Shown here in pieces: positions 1 to 11,564 of a stretch of DNA of 64,000 bases. Source of the stretch: Augochlora pura (Eukaryota; Arthropoda; Insecta; Hymenoptera; Halictidae); NCBI RefSeq assembly GCF_028453695.1, contig NC_135776.1, forward strand, positions 15,880,663-15,944,662, given 5' to 3'. The position numbers were made by a program, and so were the translations under genes. Under the pieces are notes generated by a model, which made no database searches, was not told the DNA's origin, and saw nothing but the letters and a program-made list of their open reading frames with translations. Positions within the stretch are counted from its first letter, which is position 1, and every line of letters begins with the position of its first letter.

Positions 1-12
1 CGCGTAGCTTCA

Positions 13-261
13 TCATCTTTTTACAAGTTCGGTTTTGGTCAATTTGTCACCGCGACCTCGATTTGTCGGTTCGTGTCTCCGTTTGGGTCTACGGTCTCTC
101 ATAAATCGCACAATTTTTTGGAGATTGATTTCTCGCAAAAACCGAGCAATTTGTTTCGTTCGTCTCTCCTCCTCTTGGCGCCGTAAAAAGGTGTCTTGAT
201 AATGAAACTCTCCACTTTCTGAAGGCGCGCACGGAAGAAATCGACCAACAAAAGAATTCAA
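13..261 (-). other. Open frame of 82 codons in non-repetitive DNA, possible coding fragment
   Basis: This minus-strand frame lies in complex sequence, not simple repeat. Its product is strongly charged, with many Arg, Lys and Glu residues through the central and C-terminal part, and ends with a TGA stop close to the window edge. I recognise no domain. The composition could suit the last exon of a gene continuing outside the window, but a chance frame in a GC-richer block is at least as likely. Confidence 0.12.
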
Positions 262-306
262 AGGAGAAATTGGATAAAGAAATATTTTTGGAAGACGTGC
301 TTTATT

Positions 307-345
307 TTAATCCTTTGCACTGTGATTTATTTATAGTTGCGTTGC
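307..345 (+). mobile_element. Decayed piggyBac-like end (family F)
   Basis: TTAA is followed by TCCTTTGCACTGTGATT and then a GTTGCG block about 20 bases further in. The same order of motifs begins the element at 40751. Only the left end is recognisable; I could not define the right end. It is called from similarity between the two loci in this window. Confidence 0.3.
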
Positions 346-589
346 AATTGACAGTGTTTTGTTCTTAATAATTTACCTAAGGGAATGATAGAATTTTTAT
401 TGCTGATTGAATTATTATTTAAAAATCGCGGATTAAATCGCAAAGACGTCAAATATTTTCCTAAAGCTTTTAAACAGATATTAAACATTAAAAAGTGAAT
501 GTTAAATCAGAGGTACACTAAAATTAATCTCGATGAAAGTTTGCATCAAATCGAGGAGAAATCAGGATTCGACATGGTCGCGCGGCAGA

Positions 590-1520
590 AAGAAATTATA
601 ATCTTGTATAATTTATTGTAGCACTTATAATGTTATATGAATATTACGTAATATTATGTATGCCATTATAATATTATATGATGCATTATATTACTATAAT
701 ATGACATTATATTAATAATGATATTCTATAATATATTATAGTTCCAGGAAAAAAGTGGGCGAAAACAGCAGAGCTAATAATGTCGTACTATATACGATAT
801 TATATGAATAATATATGATATTATACACAACACTAAAATATTATATAATATATTATAGTTCGAGGAAGAAAGCTGTCGAAAACAACAAAGAGACAATAAT
901 AGGATATTATATATAATATTATAACATTATATAGTCTATTATAGTACATATAATATTATGCGATATTATATGAATATTACGTGATATTATATACAATATT
1001 ATATTATAGAATCTACTATAGCACATATAATATTATGCGATATTATATGAATATTACGTGATATTATATACAATATTATATTATAGAATCTATTATAGCA
1101 CATATAATATTATAGGATATTATATGAATATTACGTGATATTATATACAATATTATATTATAGAGTCTATTATAGCACATATAATATTATACGATATTAT
1201 ATGATATTATACGCGATATTACAATATTATATAATATACTATAGTTTGAGGATAAAAGGGATCGGAAACAGCAGCGACAATAATATGATATTATATATAA
1301 TATTACAACATTATATAAGCTATTATAGTACATATAATATTATGCGATATTATATGAATATTACGTGATAATATACTCGTATGTGACATTATAACTTTAT
1401 ACAAAATATTATAGTACATATATTATTAAACGATATTATATGAATAATATATGTGGACGAATAATAATATATATGCACGACGCTACAACATTATATAATA
1501 TACTATAGTTCGACGCAGAA
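590..1520. repeat. AT-rich complex satellite with 77-bp units and a GC-richer module
   Basis: The block is a mosaic of TATAATATTA-type sequence. From 944 a 77-bp unit starting GTACATATAATATTAT or GCACATATAATATTAT repeats at 944, 1021, 1098 and 1175 and returns near 1328. A GC-richer module of about 40 bp (TTCGAGGAAGAAAG-like, then GAAAACAGCAGAGCTAATAA) interrupts it four times, starting near 741, 859, 1244 and 1508. Open frames here translate only to Tyr/Ile-rich low-complexity peptide. Confidence 0.85.
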
Positions 1521-1559
1521 ATCGGGGCGAAAACAGCGGAGCTAATAACGACACGCGAA

Positions 1560-2110
1560 AACGATTCTTAATGACACGCCGTTCATAAATTGTATCGTGA
1601 CTGTCATCGGGGGAGCACGTTTTAACGGCCGAAATGGCTAATGGATAATGATCGCGTAATGCACGTGAATCATTGCATAATGCCCGGTGAGCCGTCGGGC
1701 GTGGCCGCATTACGCACCCCGGCGCAACGAGCAGGCGAAAGAAGAAAAAGAAAAAAAAGCGGGAAATCAATGTTGCGGAAGATCACGCGCGTTCACTTTA
1801 AATATCGCGGGCTGATAATCATACCCTTATCCGCGGCAATTTACCACGGTTGCACCGTACATCATCGTCGCCCGTTATTTACAGGATGTCGGGGAATGCA
1901 TCTGCATCGGCGGCGGCGTTCACGTGTTTGCACGGACCGCGAGAACCCGTCGACTCGCGAAAGGCGGCAACAAAGTTGAGCTGCACGGCGGGTGGAACGA
2001 TCCGTAAACAAACCGGCCCGACGACGCTGTTGCAATTTTTGTAGTTGCATGAAAAATTGATGGGACTTTGTCGTTTTGTCGCCGCGTCGCTTGCAAACGC
2101 TAATTGCAGT
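1560..2110. other. GC-richer unique island
   Basis: Non-repetitive, CpG-containing sequence between two AT-rich blocks. Several overlapping short frames exist on both strands, but none has a recognisable domain, so I treat them as by-products of GC-rich composition. The island may hold regulatory DNA; nothing in the sequence proves it. Confidence 0.5.
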
Positions 2111-2127
2111 TGTTGCACTGAGAATTC

Positions 2128-2180
2128 CTTTGTAGAGTTATTATTAATATTAATATTATTATTGTTATTATTGTTAGATC
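2128..2180. repeat. (TTA/ATT)n simple repeat
   Basis: A short run of ATTATTAATATTAATATT-type trinucleotides directly after the island. Confidence 0.8.
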
Positions 2181-2189
2181 ACTTCACAA

Positions 2190-3170
2190 GTGATATATTT
2201 ATTTTGTCAACTAAACAATTTATATCAGTGAAAACGTGCAATTAAATAAAATACGCGAGTACCAAAAAAGGTGGTGCACTGTAAATTACGCTCCTCATTT
2301 TATTTATTTTTCTGCGAAGAAACTGTGACACCTTTTGCAGTCACGTTTACAAGATTTGTTTACGCATGTTTTGGGAATACGTAATAAATTTTTGGGGCGG
2401 AAGTATAATAACAATACAAGAATATAGTAATTAACAGTATAATATCGCAGTGTGCTGATCTCTGACGGCACCGTTTGATTTTACGATCGCCGCTAATTAT
2501 TATAAATATATTTCTCGTCTGACAGATCGAAACGTGTTGAATTTCGAGTAATTTTTATAGTTTAATTCCGGTCTATTGTGACACGGTTGGGAACGGGGGT
2601 TGTTGAAGCGGGTTCCGTTGAAACCGGCGACTATTATTCAAGTCTGTTTTAAAAGGACGCAAGAGAGGTAACGAGAAGAAGGGAAATTGTTTCTGCGGAG
2701 GACGAGAAACAAGAGAAGAAAGGTGGTTTCTTTGCCAAAGAGCACGCTGGCCAAGAGTAAATTTATTTTGTAAAGAAAGATGGAACAAGAGCAGTGGGAA
2801 GCTTTCTGGAAACACAAAGAAAGGGGAACAAGAATATCTTCTTTGTTGAGGAGGGAGCGGGGACCGGCATGATTTTCATGCGAAAGGCGTCAGCTTAGGG
2901 GAATGCGTTCACTGTGCTTGGTTGCGGCAAGAAGAATTACTATATCATTGGGTGAAGCAGGTTTTCTTCTTAGTATAATTGAAACGTAAAGAGAAACAGT
3001 TGTGTCATGATTATTAAAATAGTTACCTTTGTCTTGGAATTATTCGGACGGATATAATAATCTGTGAGTCGATATTAATAATAAATCGTATTGAATGATG
3101 GAGATTTATATTTCTAACCTAGAAATATTATAGCGATATTATAATAATTAGCATAGCGTGGTCATTACAT
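2190..3170. other. AT-rich spacer with a GA-rich middle, no gene seen
   Basis: Mostly AT-rich unique sequence. From about 2570 to 2840 the plus strand becomes purine-rich and gives an 80-codon minus-strand frame of Phe/Leu/Pro-rich peptide that matches no family I know. I see no repeat with a clear period. Confidence 0.4.
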
Positions 3171-3179
3171 AATTATAAT

Positions 3180-3390
3180 ACATAAAATAATATATTACGA
3201 GATTGTATAGTATAGTATAGTACAGTAGAATATAGTATGGTATAGCATAATATAATATAGTATAGCATAGTGTAATAGTGTAGAACAGTATAACATAGTA
3301 TAGTACAATATATAAAAGTATAGGTCAGTGTAACATAGCATAGTACACTACAGTACAATAGAATAGAATACAATTTTTTAAATTATATAA
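3180..3390. repeat. (TATAG)n pentanucleotide array
   Basis: Degenerate TATAGTATAGTACAG-type pentamers on the plus strand. The orientation is opposite to the TATAC array at 4025-4575. Confidence 0.85.
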
Positions 3391-3539
3391 TATAAATGCT
3401 ATATAAAATAATAAATTATAAATTACAAATATCTATCCGCATCCACATAAACTTATTAAAACACAAGTTTGTCAAGGATCATATCAATATACGTCACAAT
3501 CAGCCAATAATTAGTAGAGAGAGTCCAGAAAAATCGGAG

Positions 3540-3965
3540 GACGTTTCAGGAAAGAAAAAATGGTCGCCGTAGCGTCGCGGTTTCGTAAGAGATGAAGAAG
3601 AAGACGAAGAAGAAGAAGAAAGGAAAAGTGGCGCGCGTTCTGAAAAAGAATGCGACGGAGAGGCGGAGAATGAGTCGGGCAAGAATTCGAAGAGCGGCGT
3701 ACGAGCATCTTATTTCAATATTTTAAGCGCACTCTGGGATATCACGCATACTACGAGTGGACGGCCAATATTTGAAACGGACCACAAACGCCGCCACGGT
3801 CGGCCATGGGAAAGGGAAACGGAACACGCGGTGCATACAGAGTGCTGACGGAAATCCTGCGCCGATTCCGAACAATCTGATTTACCGCGGAAAAATTCAT
3901 TGCTTGCTCGAAATCGAATTCCTCCGCGCCCCATCACTACTCCGCCATAAAATTCTGCATCATTA
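3540..3965. other. GC-richer island with (GAA)n tract
   Basis: Unique sequence containing an interrupted GAA/GAAGAC run at about 3590-3632. Minus-strand frames across the run give poly-serine; they are repeat translations, not genes. Confidence 0.5.
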
Positions 3966-4024
3966 TTGATTCTCCTCTGTTTATCTTCTATTTATCGTTG
4001 TTATATTATTATTGCGTTCATTAT

Positions 4025-4575
4025 TACTATATTGTATTGTATTTTATTATACTATACTATACTATTCTATGTTAAATTATATTGTATTATACGGTAGTTT
4101 ACTTTACTATACTATATGATACTGTACTGTACTATAATTTACTGTATTTTATTATATTATACTGTACTGTACTATACTTTACTGTATATTATTATATTAT
4201 ACTGTACTGTACTTTACTGTATATTGTTATATTATTCTGCACTATAATATATTATACTACACTGTATTGTATTATGTTATAATAGACTATACTATACTAT
4301 TCCATATTATATTACACTGTACTTTTCTTTACTGTAGTGTTTTCTATTATATTATATTATACTATACTGTGCGACTCAAAATTGTATTACACTGTAATAT
4401 ACTATACTATATTATACAGTACTATATTGTACTGTACTATACTATTTTGTACTGTATTATATTGTATTATGTTACACTATACTATTCTGTATTATATTAT
4501 AATGTAGTATTCTATATTATAGAATGCTATACAATACTGTATTGTATTATATTATACCATATTATGTTATATAAA
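4025..4575. repeat. (TATAC/TACTG)n pentanucleotide array
   Basis: About 550 bp of degenerate TATACTATACTGTACTG pentamers. Because the period is 5, long frames of Tyr/Leu/Ile-rich peptide stay open; these are not genes. It is the longest of four related arrays in the first 10 kb. Confidence 0.9.
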
Positions 4576-4579
4576 TAAT

Positions 4580-4850
4580 TCTATTAACCTATCTGCTAAT
4601 ACGAACTATAAATCATATTAATATCCAAAAAACCATATAACTTCGCAAAAATTATTAACATATTTACTAAAAATATTGATTAATAATTTAAGAATTTGTC
4701 AAACGTAAAAACCGTCTATAGAAAATTAACAAGAGCTGTTAGTACTTCATTCAAAGAAGGAAGAATGTCTTACACTCGACGGAGGAAATTGTCCCGCACC
4801 AATTTTTTTTTACAAAACCATATACAAAAGTGGTAATTGGCATAAAGAGT
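4580..4850. other. AT-rich spacer
   Basis: AT-rich sequence without a clear tandem period. No gene or known element seen. Confidence 0.4.
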
Positions 4851-5250
4851 CGAATTATCAGATTCGCAGCTTGTAATCTCGATTTTATTGGCGTCGCATC
4901 CGCGAATTAAAAGGACGGCCCCCGGCACTCGTTAGAGAGCGAGATAAAGCGAGGCTGTCCCCGGAGAGGCTCGCCGTGGAATGCAGATGCACCCTTTCTT
5001 TCCGCGAATTCGTCGTCCGCGGTTCCCGTCGAAAAAAAAAACCGGCGCTGGTCCTTGTTATCTTTAGGTAACGATTCCATCTCGGCCAATACGGGCTGCG
5101 TAATCGCTCGAAATAAGTCGGCCGACAATAAAAGCTGCCCCGCGAGAAACGAAAGCGGCACGAGGCGTAGGGTCAAGGGACAGGAGAAAATGGCTCCCGA
5201 CGGACTCGCTACAATTTGATAAGTCAGTAGATGGAGACGATACGGTATTC
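4850..5250. other. GC-richer unique island
   Basis: Complex CpG-containing sequence. An 89-codon minus-strand frame (4907-5176) starts with a hydrophobic stretch but then becomes an unremarkable polar sequence with a poly-Phe patch from an A-run. I recognise no domain and do not call a gene. Confidence 0.45.
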
Positions 5251-5730
5251 TACGGCCCTATTACGTTGATAACGTGGAAATTCTGGATTTTAAGCGATCG
5301 TGACGAGACAACAATTGAGAAATCATTTTTATATCCAGGCTGCGATATTTTTATCTAAATGTTCATTTTGTATATCTTTGTCAATTATAAAATTACTCGA
5401 TAATGCTAGTCAATCTTGTTAATTTATTTATTAATTTTCAGAGTTTTAGTAATCAGCGAATTTTTATTTTCGTACGTTGTTTTGTAAAAAGTGGAATTAT
5501 AGTAATATTTGTTTTATTAATTGAAAGGTTACACGTTGCGAATATAAAATAAAAATGCTGCTCAACTTTGCTGGTTTCTTAATTAATTTCTTGCATTTTA
5601 AAAATCTGTATATGTAGTAAATGCATAAATGTCCAAAGCATAATTGTGTTTTATACGGTTAAAATTATTAGGGGATGATATGCATTTACCCTCTCGTTAT
5701 AGGTGTTGACTCTAAGGTAGGTTAATAAAA
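5250..5730. other. AT-rich spacer
   Basis: AT-rich sequence with scattered A- and T-runs. I see no feature in it. Confidence 0.4.
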
Positions 5731-5734
5731 TTAC

Positions 5735-6015
5735 TTATATAAGATAATATGGTATAATATTAATATAATACAATACGGTATTGTACATTACGGTATAATA
5801 TAATATTATATAGAATAGTATAATGTAGCATAATATAATATAATACAATACAGAATAGTATAGTACAGTACAGTATAATATCGTATAATTTAAAGTAGTA
5901 TAGTATTGTATAACATAATAGAATACAATACAGTAAGATACAATACAATACAGTTCAATACAATACAGTACAATAAAATACAATATAATATTATATAATA
6001 CAACATAATATAATG
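5735..6015. repeat. (ATAGT/AATAC)n pentanucleotide array
   Basis: Degenerate ATAGTATAGTACAGTACAGT and CAATACAATACAGT pentamers on the plus strand, the same family as 3180-3390 and in the same orientation. Minus-strand frames are Tyr/Ile/Leu repeat peptide only. Confidence 0.88.
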
Positions 6016-6169
6016 TAATATAAGACTATAAATAACCCGTTCTGTGGCATCACTCCGCCAGAGGGTACTTCCATAACAGAAGGATTAATATTTACTTACA
6101 CGTTGATAATCAATAATAATGATAGTAATTAATAAAAAAGAGCCAAGGCCAAAACGAAGCTAGAAAAAC

Positions 6170-6610
6170 CCATCTCGATGTCAATCTCACTGCTAGCGAT
6201 AAAAATAGGCATTTTCGAAATGCGGTTTCGCCTCAGGATCCGGAAATGTCAGGTGATTAGTATAGCGTGCCGCAAACCGCGGCGAAAAGGCCGCGCGAAC
6301 TTTGAAATCGCTTCGCGACGTCCGGGCGACGTCTTGTGGGATTCCATCGGCGGCGGTCGCGTCGGCAATATCGCGGTCAGCCTTCATTAGAATTCATTAA
6401 AAACGATAAGCTCAATTAGAGGTCCTCCTCTAATATATGGCAGCGTATTTCGGAACTCACCCCCGTTGCGGTGCGATTCCTAAACGCGTTCCGGGAACCG
6501 CTTTAACGGCTACGAAACAACCGTAAATCCACTTCCGCAATAAACTTGATTGGCCGGCGCACGCAACGCGGACGTCTAAAAACGCTTGAAAATAGAATCA
6601 ACCGAATTTT
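6170..6610. other. GC-richer unique island
   Basis: Complex sequence with many CpG dinucleotides. Short frames on both strands (70 and 64 codons) overlap each other and show no family resemblance. Confidence 0.5.
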
Positions 6611-6774
6611 TAGACGATTTTTCTGACATCGTGTAATTTGGAGATTTGGACATTGTTTCTCGTTCGATTGTAATTAATGCACAGCGAATTTTGTGGAGTT
6701 TTGATAATGATAAAATAGCAGAGATGCGAAAGTCGGTGTGCGCAGGATGATTTTATGGATATTGTTGGATGTTT

Positions 6775-7330
6775 CTTTATAATGTAATAGAATATGTAGT
6801 TGAATATATTTTGGGAAATAATAGAATATATATTAGAGTGTATATTAAAATATAAATTAGAATATAATAGAGTATATGTTGCAATACAATAGAACATAAT
6901 AGAATATTTACTAGAATATAATAAAATACATATTAGAATATATATTAGAATATAATAGAATATAATAGAATATAAATTAGAACATAATTGAATACATATT
7001 AGAATATATTATAAAATATAATGGAATATATATATTACAATATCATAGAATAAATATTAGAATGTATATTAAAATATATATTACAATATCGTAGAATATA
7101 TATTAGAATCTATATTAGAATGTATATCAGTATGCGTATTAAAATATATATTACAATATCAAAGAATATATATTATAATTTATATCAGAATATAATTGAA
7201 ACTATATTAGAATGTAATATAATATAATTTATAATAGACTAGAACCAAATGGAATAAAATAAAATAGAACAAAATATACTAAAATAAAATAAAATAGAAT
7301 AGCATACATAACAGAATAAAATAAAATTTC
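6775..7330. repeat. TTAGAATATA-type irregular AT minisatellite
   Basis: Repeated blocks of TTAGAATATATATTAGAAT and ATTACAATATCATAGAAT with variable spacing, degrading into ATAAAATAGAA at the right end. The period is irregular, around 12-20 bp. Confidence 0.8.
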
Positions 7331-7339
7331 ATTCATTCG

Positions 7340-7845
7340 TCTACATAGAATTTCATTGATAACGTACAGAGACGACCTCCAACGTATTGCTTAGCCGTGT
7401 CCATTCATACAAGGTATAAAAATCTTTTACGATCATCGGAACGTCTTTTCGCAGCGTCGTGCAAGCCCAATTACAAGAGTAACGGTCCAATCAATACGCA
7501 CAAATTCAGTAAACTTAAAAGTTTAATGATCTGGGTATGGGTTCATGACCCCGTTTAACGTTTCAATTGGGCCAGACAAGTTAACTCGTCGTCCTCCACG
7601 ACATCACCGTCGTTAGAATCACCTCGGAACATTCCAACATTCGAACCACCTAATCGCACTTGTTCCACTACAACAAAGTGCATTCCACTTACCCCTTGCG
7701 CTTGCTAATTAATTTACCCATTTTATATACTATACTGCAATTCGCGAACCTGCAGAATACAAGAGAACAATATTATTAAAGAACAGAGTGCCTGAATCAG
7801 ATTTCAGTACTTCTTCTTCTTTCAGTTTATTGTAAATTAAGTTGT
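7340..7845. other. Mixed-composition unique spacer
   Basis: Moderate GC sequence with no convincing coding frame, followed by AT-richer DNA leading into the next array. Nothing identifiable. Confidence 0.4.
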
Positions 7846-7849
7846 GTCA

Positions 7850-8060
7850 TTTCTATTGTAGTTTATATTGCAATTTCTCTTGTGCCTTCTGTTGTAATTT
7901 CTATTGTAATTTCTGTTGTAATTTTTGCCCTAATTTCTGTTGTAATTTCTATTGTAATTTCCATTGTAATATCTATTGCAATTTATGTTGTAATTAATGA
8001 TATAATCTCTATTGTAATTTTTATTCTAATTTCTATTGCAATTTCTATTGAAATCTATCG
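7850..8060. repeat. 12-bp minisatellite (TTCTATTGTAAT)n
   Basis: About 17 copies of a 12-bp unit such as TTCTATTGTAAT or TTCTGTTGTAAT. Since 12 is a multiple of three, the plus strand stays open as an ISIVISVV-type hydrophobic peptide of 82 codons. This is repeat translation. A piggyBac-like end follows about 10-40 bp later. Confidence 0.88.
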
Positions 8061-8065
8061 TTTAT

Positions 8066-8105
8066 TATATTTAGTTCCACAGTCAATCCTAACGCAAAGG
8101 GTTAA
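8066..8105 (-). mobile_element. piggyBac-like terminal end next to the 12-bp array
   Basis: Read on the minus strand, TTAA is followed by CCCTTTGCGTTAGGATTGAC. The TTAA is at 8102-8105. The outer bases match the CCCTTTGCG ends of other elements in this window. The opposite end was not found, so the 12-bp array may be the interior of a truncated element. Confidence 0.4.
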
Positions 8106-8199
8106 AACGGCACCGTCAGCTTCGACCTGATATCTCTACGATGCAAATTCCAAATTTTAAATTACAAAATCCACGTAGAAAATTCCAACAATGACGTTC

Positions 8200-9010
8200 C
8201 ACCCCCATGATTATTTTCCGCAAGGAATATTCAATTCCGCGTGGACAATGGCCAGGAGAATTTAATTAGCGCGATTAAGCCGTCCCGGCGATCTTATCGC
8301 CGCGATGCGACTCGCGCAGTTCGACCCAGCCGTTAGGGTCGGCCCTGCGCAGATCGCTGAGAATACACCGAAGGGCGTGCAACAATTAGCCAGTTTCACG
8401 CAAATAGCATCCCGTCTATGAACGGTCTAAGGAAACGGTGCCAATTAGCCGGGCGGATCGCGGACCCCGTCGCGGCGCGCGAAGAAAAAACGATTTGCCG
8501 ATGGGGCCGTGATGGAACGGGGTGGTGGGGGAGCAGGGGGGGACGTAAGACCGGAGCATGTAGCATGCGTCAGTCCTCGGCGGAGCTTAATGGAACAATG
8601 GGGGTGGGGAGGGGGGCCCGGTGGCAACTCGAGGGCCCCGCAGTCAATGAATCTGCTGGCCTTTTCCCATGCTCGCGAGCCAGCACCGCCGTGTTCCCCC
8701 TCCTCTACCAGCCCGCTCTTCGGGTCCAGTCGATTTTATTAACCTCTGACTCATTCCCTCTTCACTCCCCCGCCAGTCAGATCCCTCTCTCTCTCGCGCT
8801 CTCTCTTTCTCTCTCGCTCGCTTTTGCCCCTCCTTCGACGTCTTTCGAACGGGGACTTTTCTTTCCTTTTTCGTGTTTTAGGTGCTCCCGGCGGTGGATG
8901 TCATCCGGAAACCGACGAGACGTCCGTCAATTGACCGGCTCGCGGATTCCGGGCTGGTTGACACGTTTGGAGGCTAATTCTGAGCTAATTGCGACAGAGA
9001 AGTTTCTGTT
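8200..9010. other. GC-rich island with CT-rich tract
   Basis: The most GC-rich part (8400-8700) is followed by a pyrimidine tract at about 8780-8830. A 228-codon plus-strand frame runs through it, but its middle is Leu/Ser repeat translated from the CT tract and its flanks match nothing I know. An overlapping frame is also open on the opposite strand, which is typical of high GC, so I call no gene. Confidence 0.5.
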
Positions 9011-9039
9011 TGGTCGTGTTTTGTCGGTGAGATTGGTAT

Positions 9040-9680
9040 ATCATTTTTTAATACTTATGTCGTGGACTATATTATGTGTATTATATTGTATGTTAGTGCA
9101 ATAGTGTAATATATGTTGTAGTAGTATAGGATATTATATTATACTGTGCTATGCTATTATAACTTTACTCTAATATATTATATTATGTTATGTTATATTA
9201 TATTGTATTATATTAGGTTATAGTGTACTGTACTATGGTATACTATACTAGTCTATGTAATATTATATTCTATGTTATACAAATGTATAGTGAAATACAC
9301 ACTGTACACTATACTATAATATATTATACTGTACTGTACTATTCTATATAATATCATAATTTATATTATACAATTGTACAGTGAAATATACACTGTACAC
9401 TATACTATAGTATATTATATTATACTGTACTATTCTATATAATATCATAAACTATATAATAAAATTTTACAGTGAAATATACACTGTACATTACAGTATA
9501 CTATACTGTACTACATCATTCTATATAATATCATAATCTATATTATACAGAAGACAAACTAAAATAACTAAGTAAACGTCGTACAGAATTGAATGCACTA
9601 TATTATACTATACTGTACTATACTACTCTACACATTTAGTATAATATCATAATCTATATTATACAAAAGACGAAATAAAA
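9040..9680. repeat. 91-bp minisatellite within TATAC-type array
   Basis: TCTATATAATATCATAA-like unit starts occur at 9252, 9343, 9434 and 9520 (periods 91, 91 and 86). Each unit carries a CAGTGAAATATACACTGTAC block. The left part (9040-9250) is TATAC pentamers. At the right, a tail including TAGAATTGAATGCAC occurs twice, near 9588 and 9750. Confidence 0.85.
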
Positions 9681-10373
9681 TGGAGATGCTCGATGAACCA
9701 GTTGGCCACTGCATTAAAGAGCACATTAATTAAAAAGATATAAACGCTGTATAGAATTGAATGCACGATAAAGTGGCTTATAAAGTAGAAGAATACTGTA
9801 GCATTGATGTCAAGGTTATGGTCACAATGACAGTGAATGATGTAGCATTCACGTCCGCGAACGTGTTAATACTTACAACTGCTACGTCAACTGGCTCGAA
9901 AGTTTCGTACACTTAAGGGATTATACTTTTTTTAAAACAAATTATAATTGGAACGTGAAATTGTATGACATTAATTGTTCTTTGCTTAGTTTTATGTTTT
10001 AATATTTAGCTGTTGAACCTCCTGCCCATCAAATATTCAAAATGTCTTGAAATCTAACTTATAAATTACTTATTATTATTCGTACTATTATTATTATTAA
10101 CTTATTATTGTATTTACATAATATATTTGTATTTATTATATTTAGGTGGGTATTGTATTCGTATTTATTATATTTATTATATTTAGATGAGTATTACGTT
10201 TATATTTAATATATTGATACCTTAATTATTAATCTATACACAAAACTTTTCTATTTCCATACATTCCTACTCCAAAGACACTAAACATCAACCAACCAAC
10301 AATTGCATCTATACATCACATATTATAATTTCAAAACTATACCTAAATAACACATCGACACCTCATACATAAA
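9680..10373. other. AT-rich spacer
   Basis: Unique sequence to about 9930, then AT-rich DNA with TATTTATTATATTTA tracts at about 10060-10230. No gene seen. Confidence 0.4.
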
Positions 10374-10621
10374 TTAACCCTTTGCGGTCGTATTAAATTT
10401 ATACACAAGTCATGCTGGTCGCAATTAATTTTCTTTCAGTGGACAGTAATAAGACAACAATAATAAAAGAAGGAAAAACAAAATTTATTATCTCCATTTT
10501 AATGCTTAGACATATGTAACACAATAATATGTTTGAATTTTATGTAAAAATAAAAAAGATGAAAAGAGATAAATAAATTGCTTTGCTGGCCGAGAGTAGA
10601 CATACGACCGCGAAGGGTTAA
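10374..10621. mobile_element. piggyBac-like MITE, family A copy 1
   Basis: A 240-bp element (10378-10617) sits between two TTAA copies (10374-10377 and 10618-10621). Its ends are inverted repeats: CCCTTTGCGGTCGTAT on the left and, inverted, CCCTTCGCGGTCGTAT on the right. It has no coding capacity, as expected of a miniature element mobilised in trans. Family A copy 2 at 63089-63316 matches it along nearly the whole length. The TTAA duplication and CCC start are hallmarks of the piggyBac superfamily. Confidence 0.88.
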
Positions 10622-10679
10622 CACCTCTACCTGCATAGAAAATGTAGATTTACACAATCTACCCTAAGCAACCCTATAT

Positions 10680-11066
10680 AGCAACATTGTCATCTCGAAG
10701 GACCCCCAGCAATCACGAACTTCATCGAACGCCGCAACCGTGGAACAACGAACGAGGAATCAGAATTTTCGGGTATTACCGCTGGCCGCCTTGTAAGCCG
10801 AGCTGTTTGTCTCGATGCAAACGATCGTGTGAAAGTCTCGCCGGCTCGTTAACGCCACCCTCCGTCGTTGGTCTCCGCAAAGGATGACCGAGAGGGAGGA
10901 GTCTCTTTCAGCCGGGGGCCACGGAGGAGAAGCCGCTAGAAGCCCGTAGAGAACGGGGGAGACACCGGGTGTAGCCGAGGGGGCCAAGGGAGAGAGAGCG
11001 ACGAACGGACAACGGTGCTGGGAAGAGCAAAGATTCCGGGGAACGAAGAAAAATAAACGGACGAAG

Positions 11067-11101
<35 letters not shown>

Positions 11102-11250
11102 GGCAAATTAGCTACTTTATCAACAGCGTGCCGCTTTGCTGCGCAGCCTTGGCCAGGCCAGGTCCGCCGTTCTCTTGCGCAGACTTTTCTACCGGGTACC
11201 TGGAGTTTATTAGCTTTTCCTGATTTTCTGCCGATAGATAGAGGTTATGT
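10680..11250. other. GC-rich island with (CT)15 microsatellite
   Basis: Complex GC-rich sequence with a perfect CT run at 11069-11098. Short frames on both strands have no recognisable domains. Confidence 0.5.
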
Positions 11251-11560
11251 TAATAGTGATCCTCATCGGCTGCCTTTGATTTCAACGATTCTGGACGAAG
11301 TGAGAGTGCTTTGTGGAGTAATTATGGCTGGGACAAGAAGATGTGTTTAATATCGTAGTTTATATGTTTAACTTCTTCTTGGGTGATTTTATTTGCAATT
11401 GCAAGGGTTAGGAGCTTTTTGATTGGTATAATTGATTGGGAGGAGAGAATTTTTGTGTGTTTGAAATCAAAATTGGACGGTTTGGAGGTGTCGTTTTAAG
11501 TATATTTTTAATCTTTAAAATGATTTATTTCTGATGATAAAATGATGTCGAATTTAGGAT
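11250..11560. other. AT-rich spacer
   Basis: T- and G-containing AT-rich sequence with no gene or repeat of note. Confidence 0.35.
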
Positions 11561-11564
11561 GTTT

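Noticed and set aside
944..1400. CRISPR-like regular spacing
   Set aside because: Units are 77-bp AT tandem repeats without distinct repeat and spacer, in what looks like a eukaryotic genome.
4082..4578. Tyr/Ile-rich frames that look like membrane proteins
   Set aside because: Direct translation of pentamer repeats. The same type of peptide appears over every TATAC array.
8418..9104. 228-codon plus-strand frame
   Set aside because: It crosses a CT microsatellite and ends in AT-rich repeat. The peptide has no family resemblance and overlaps other frames.
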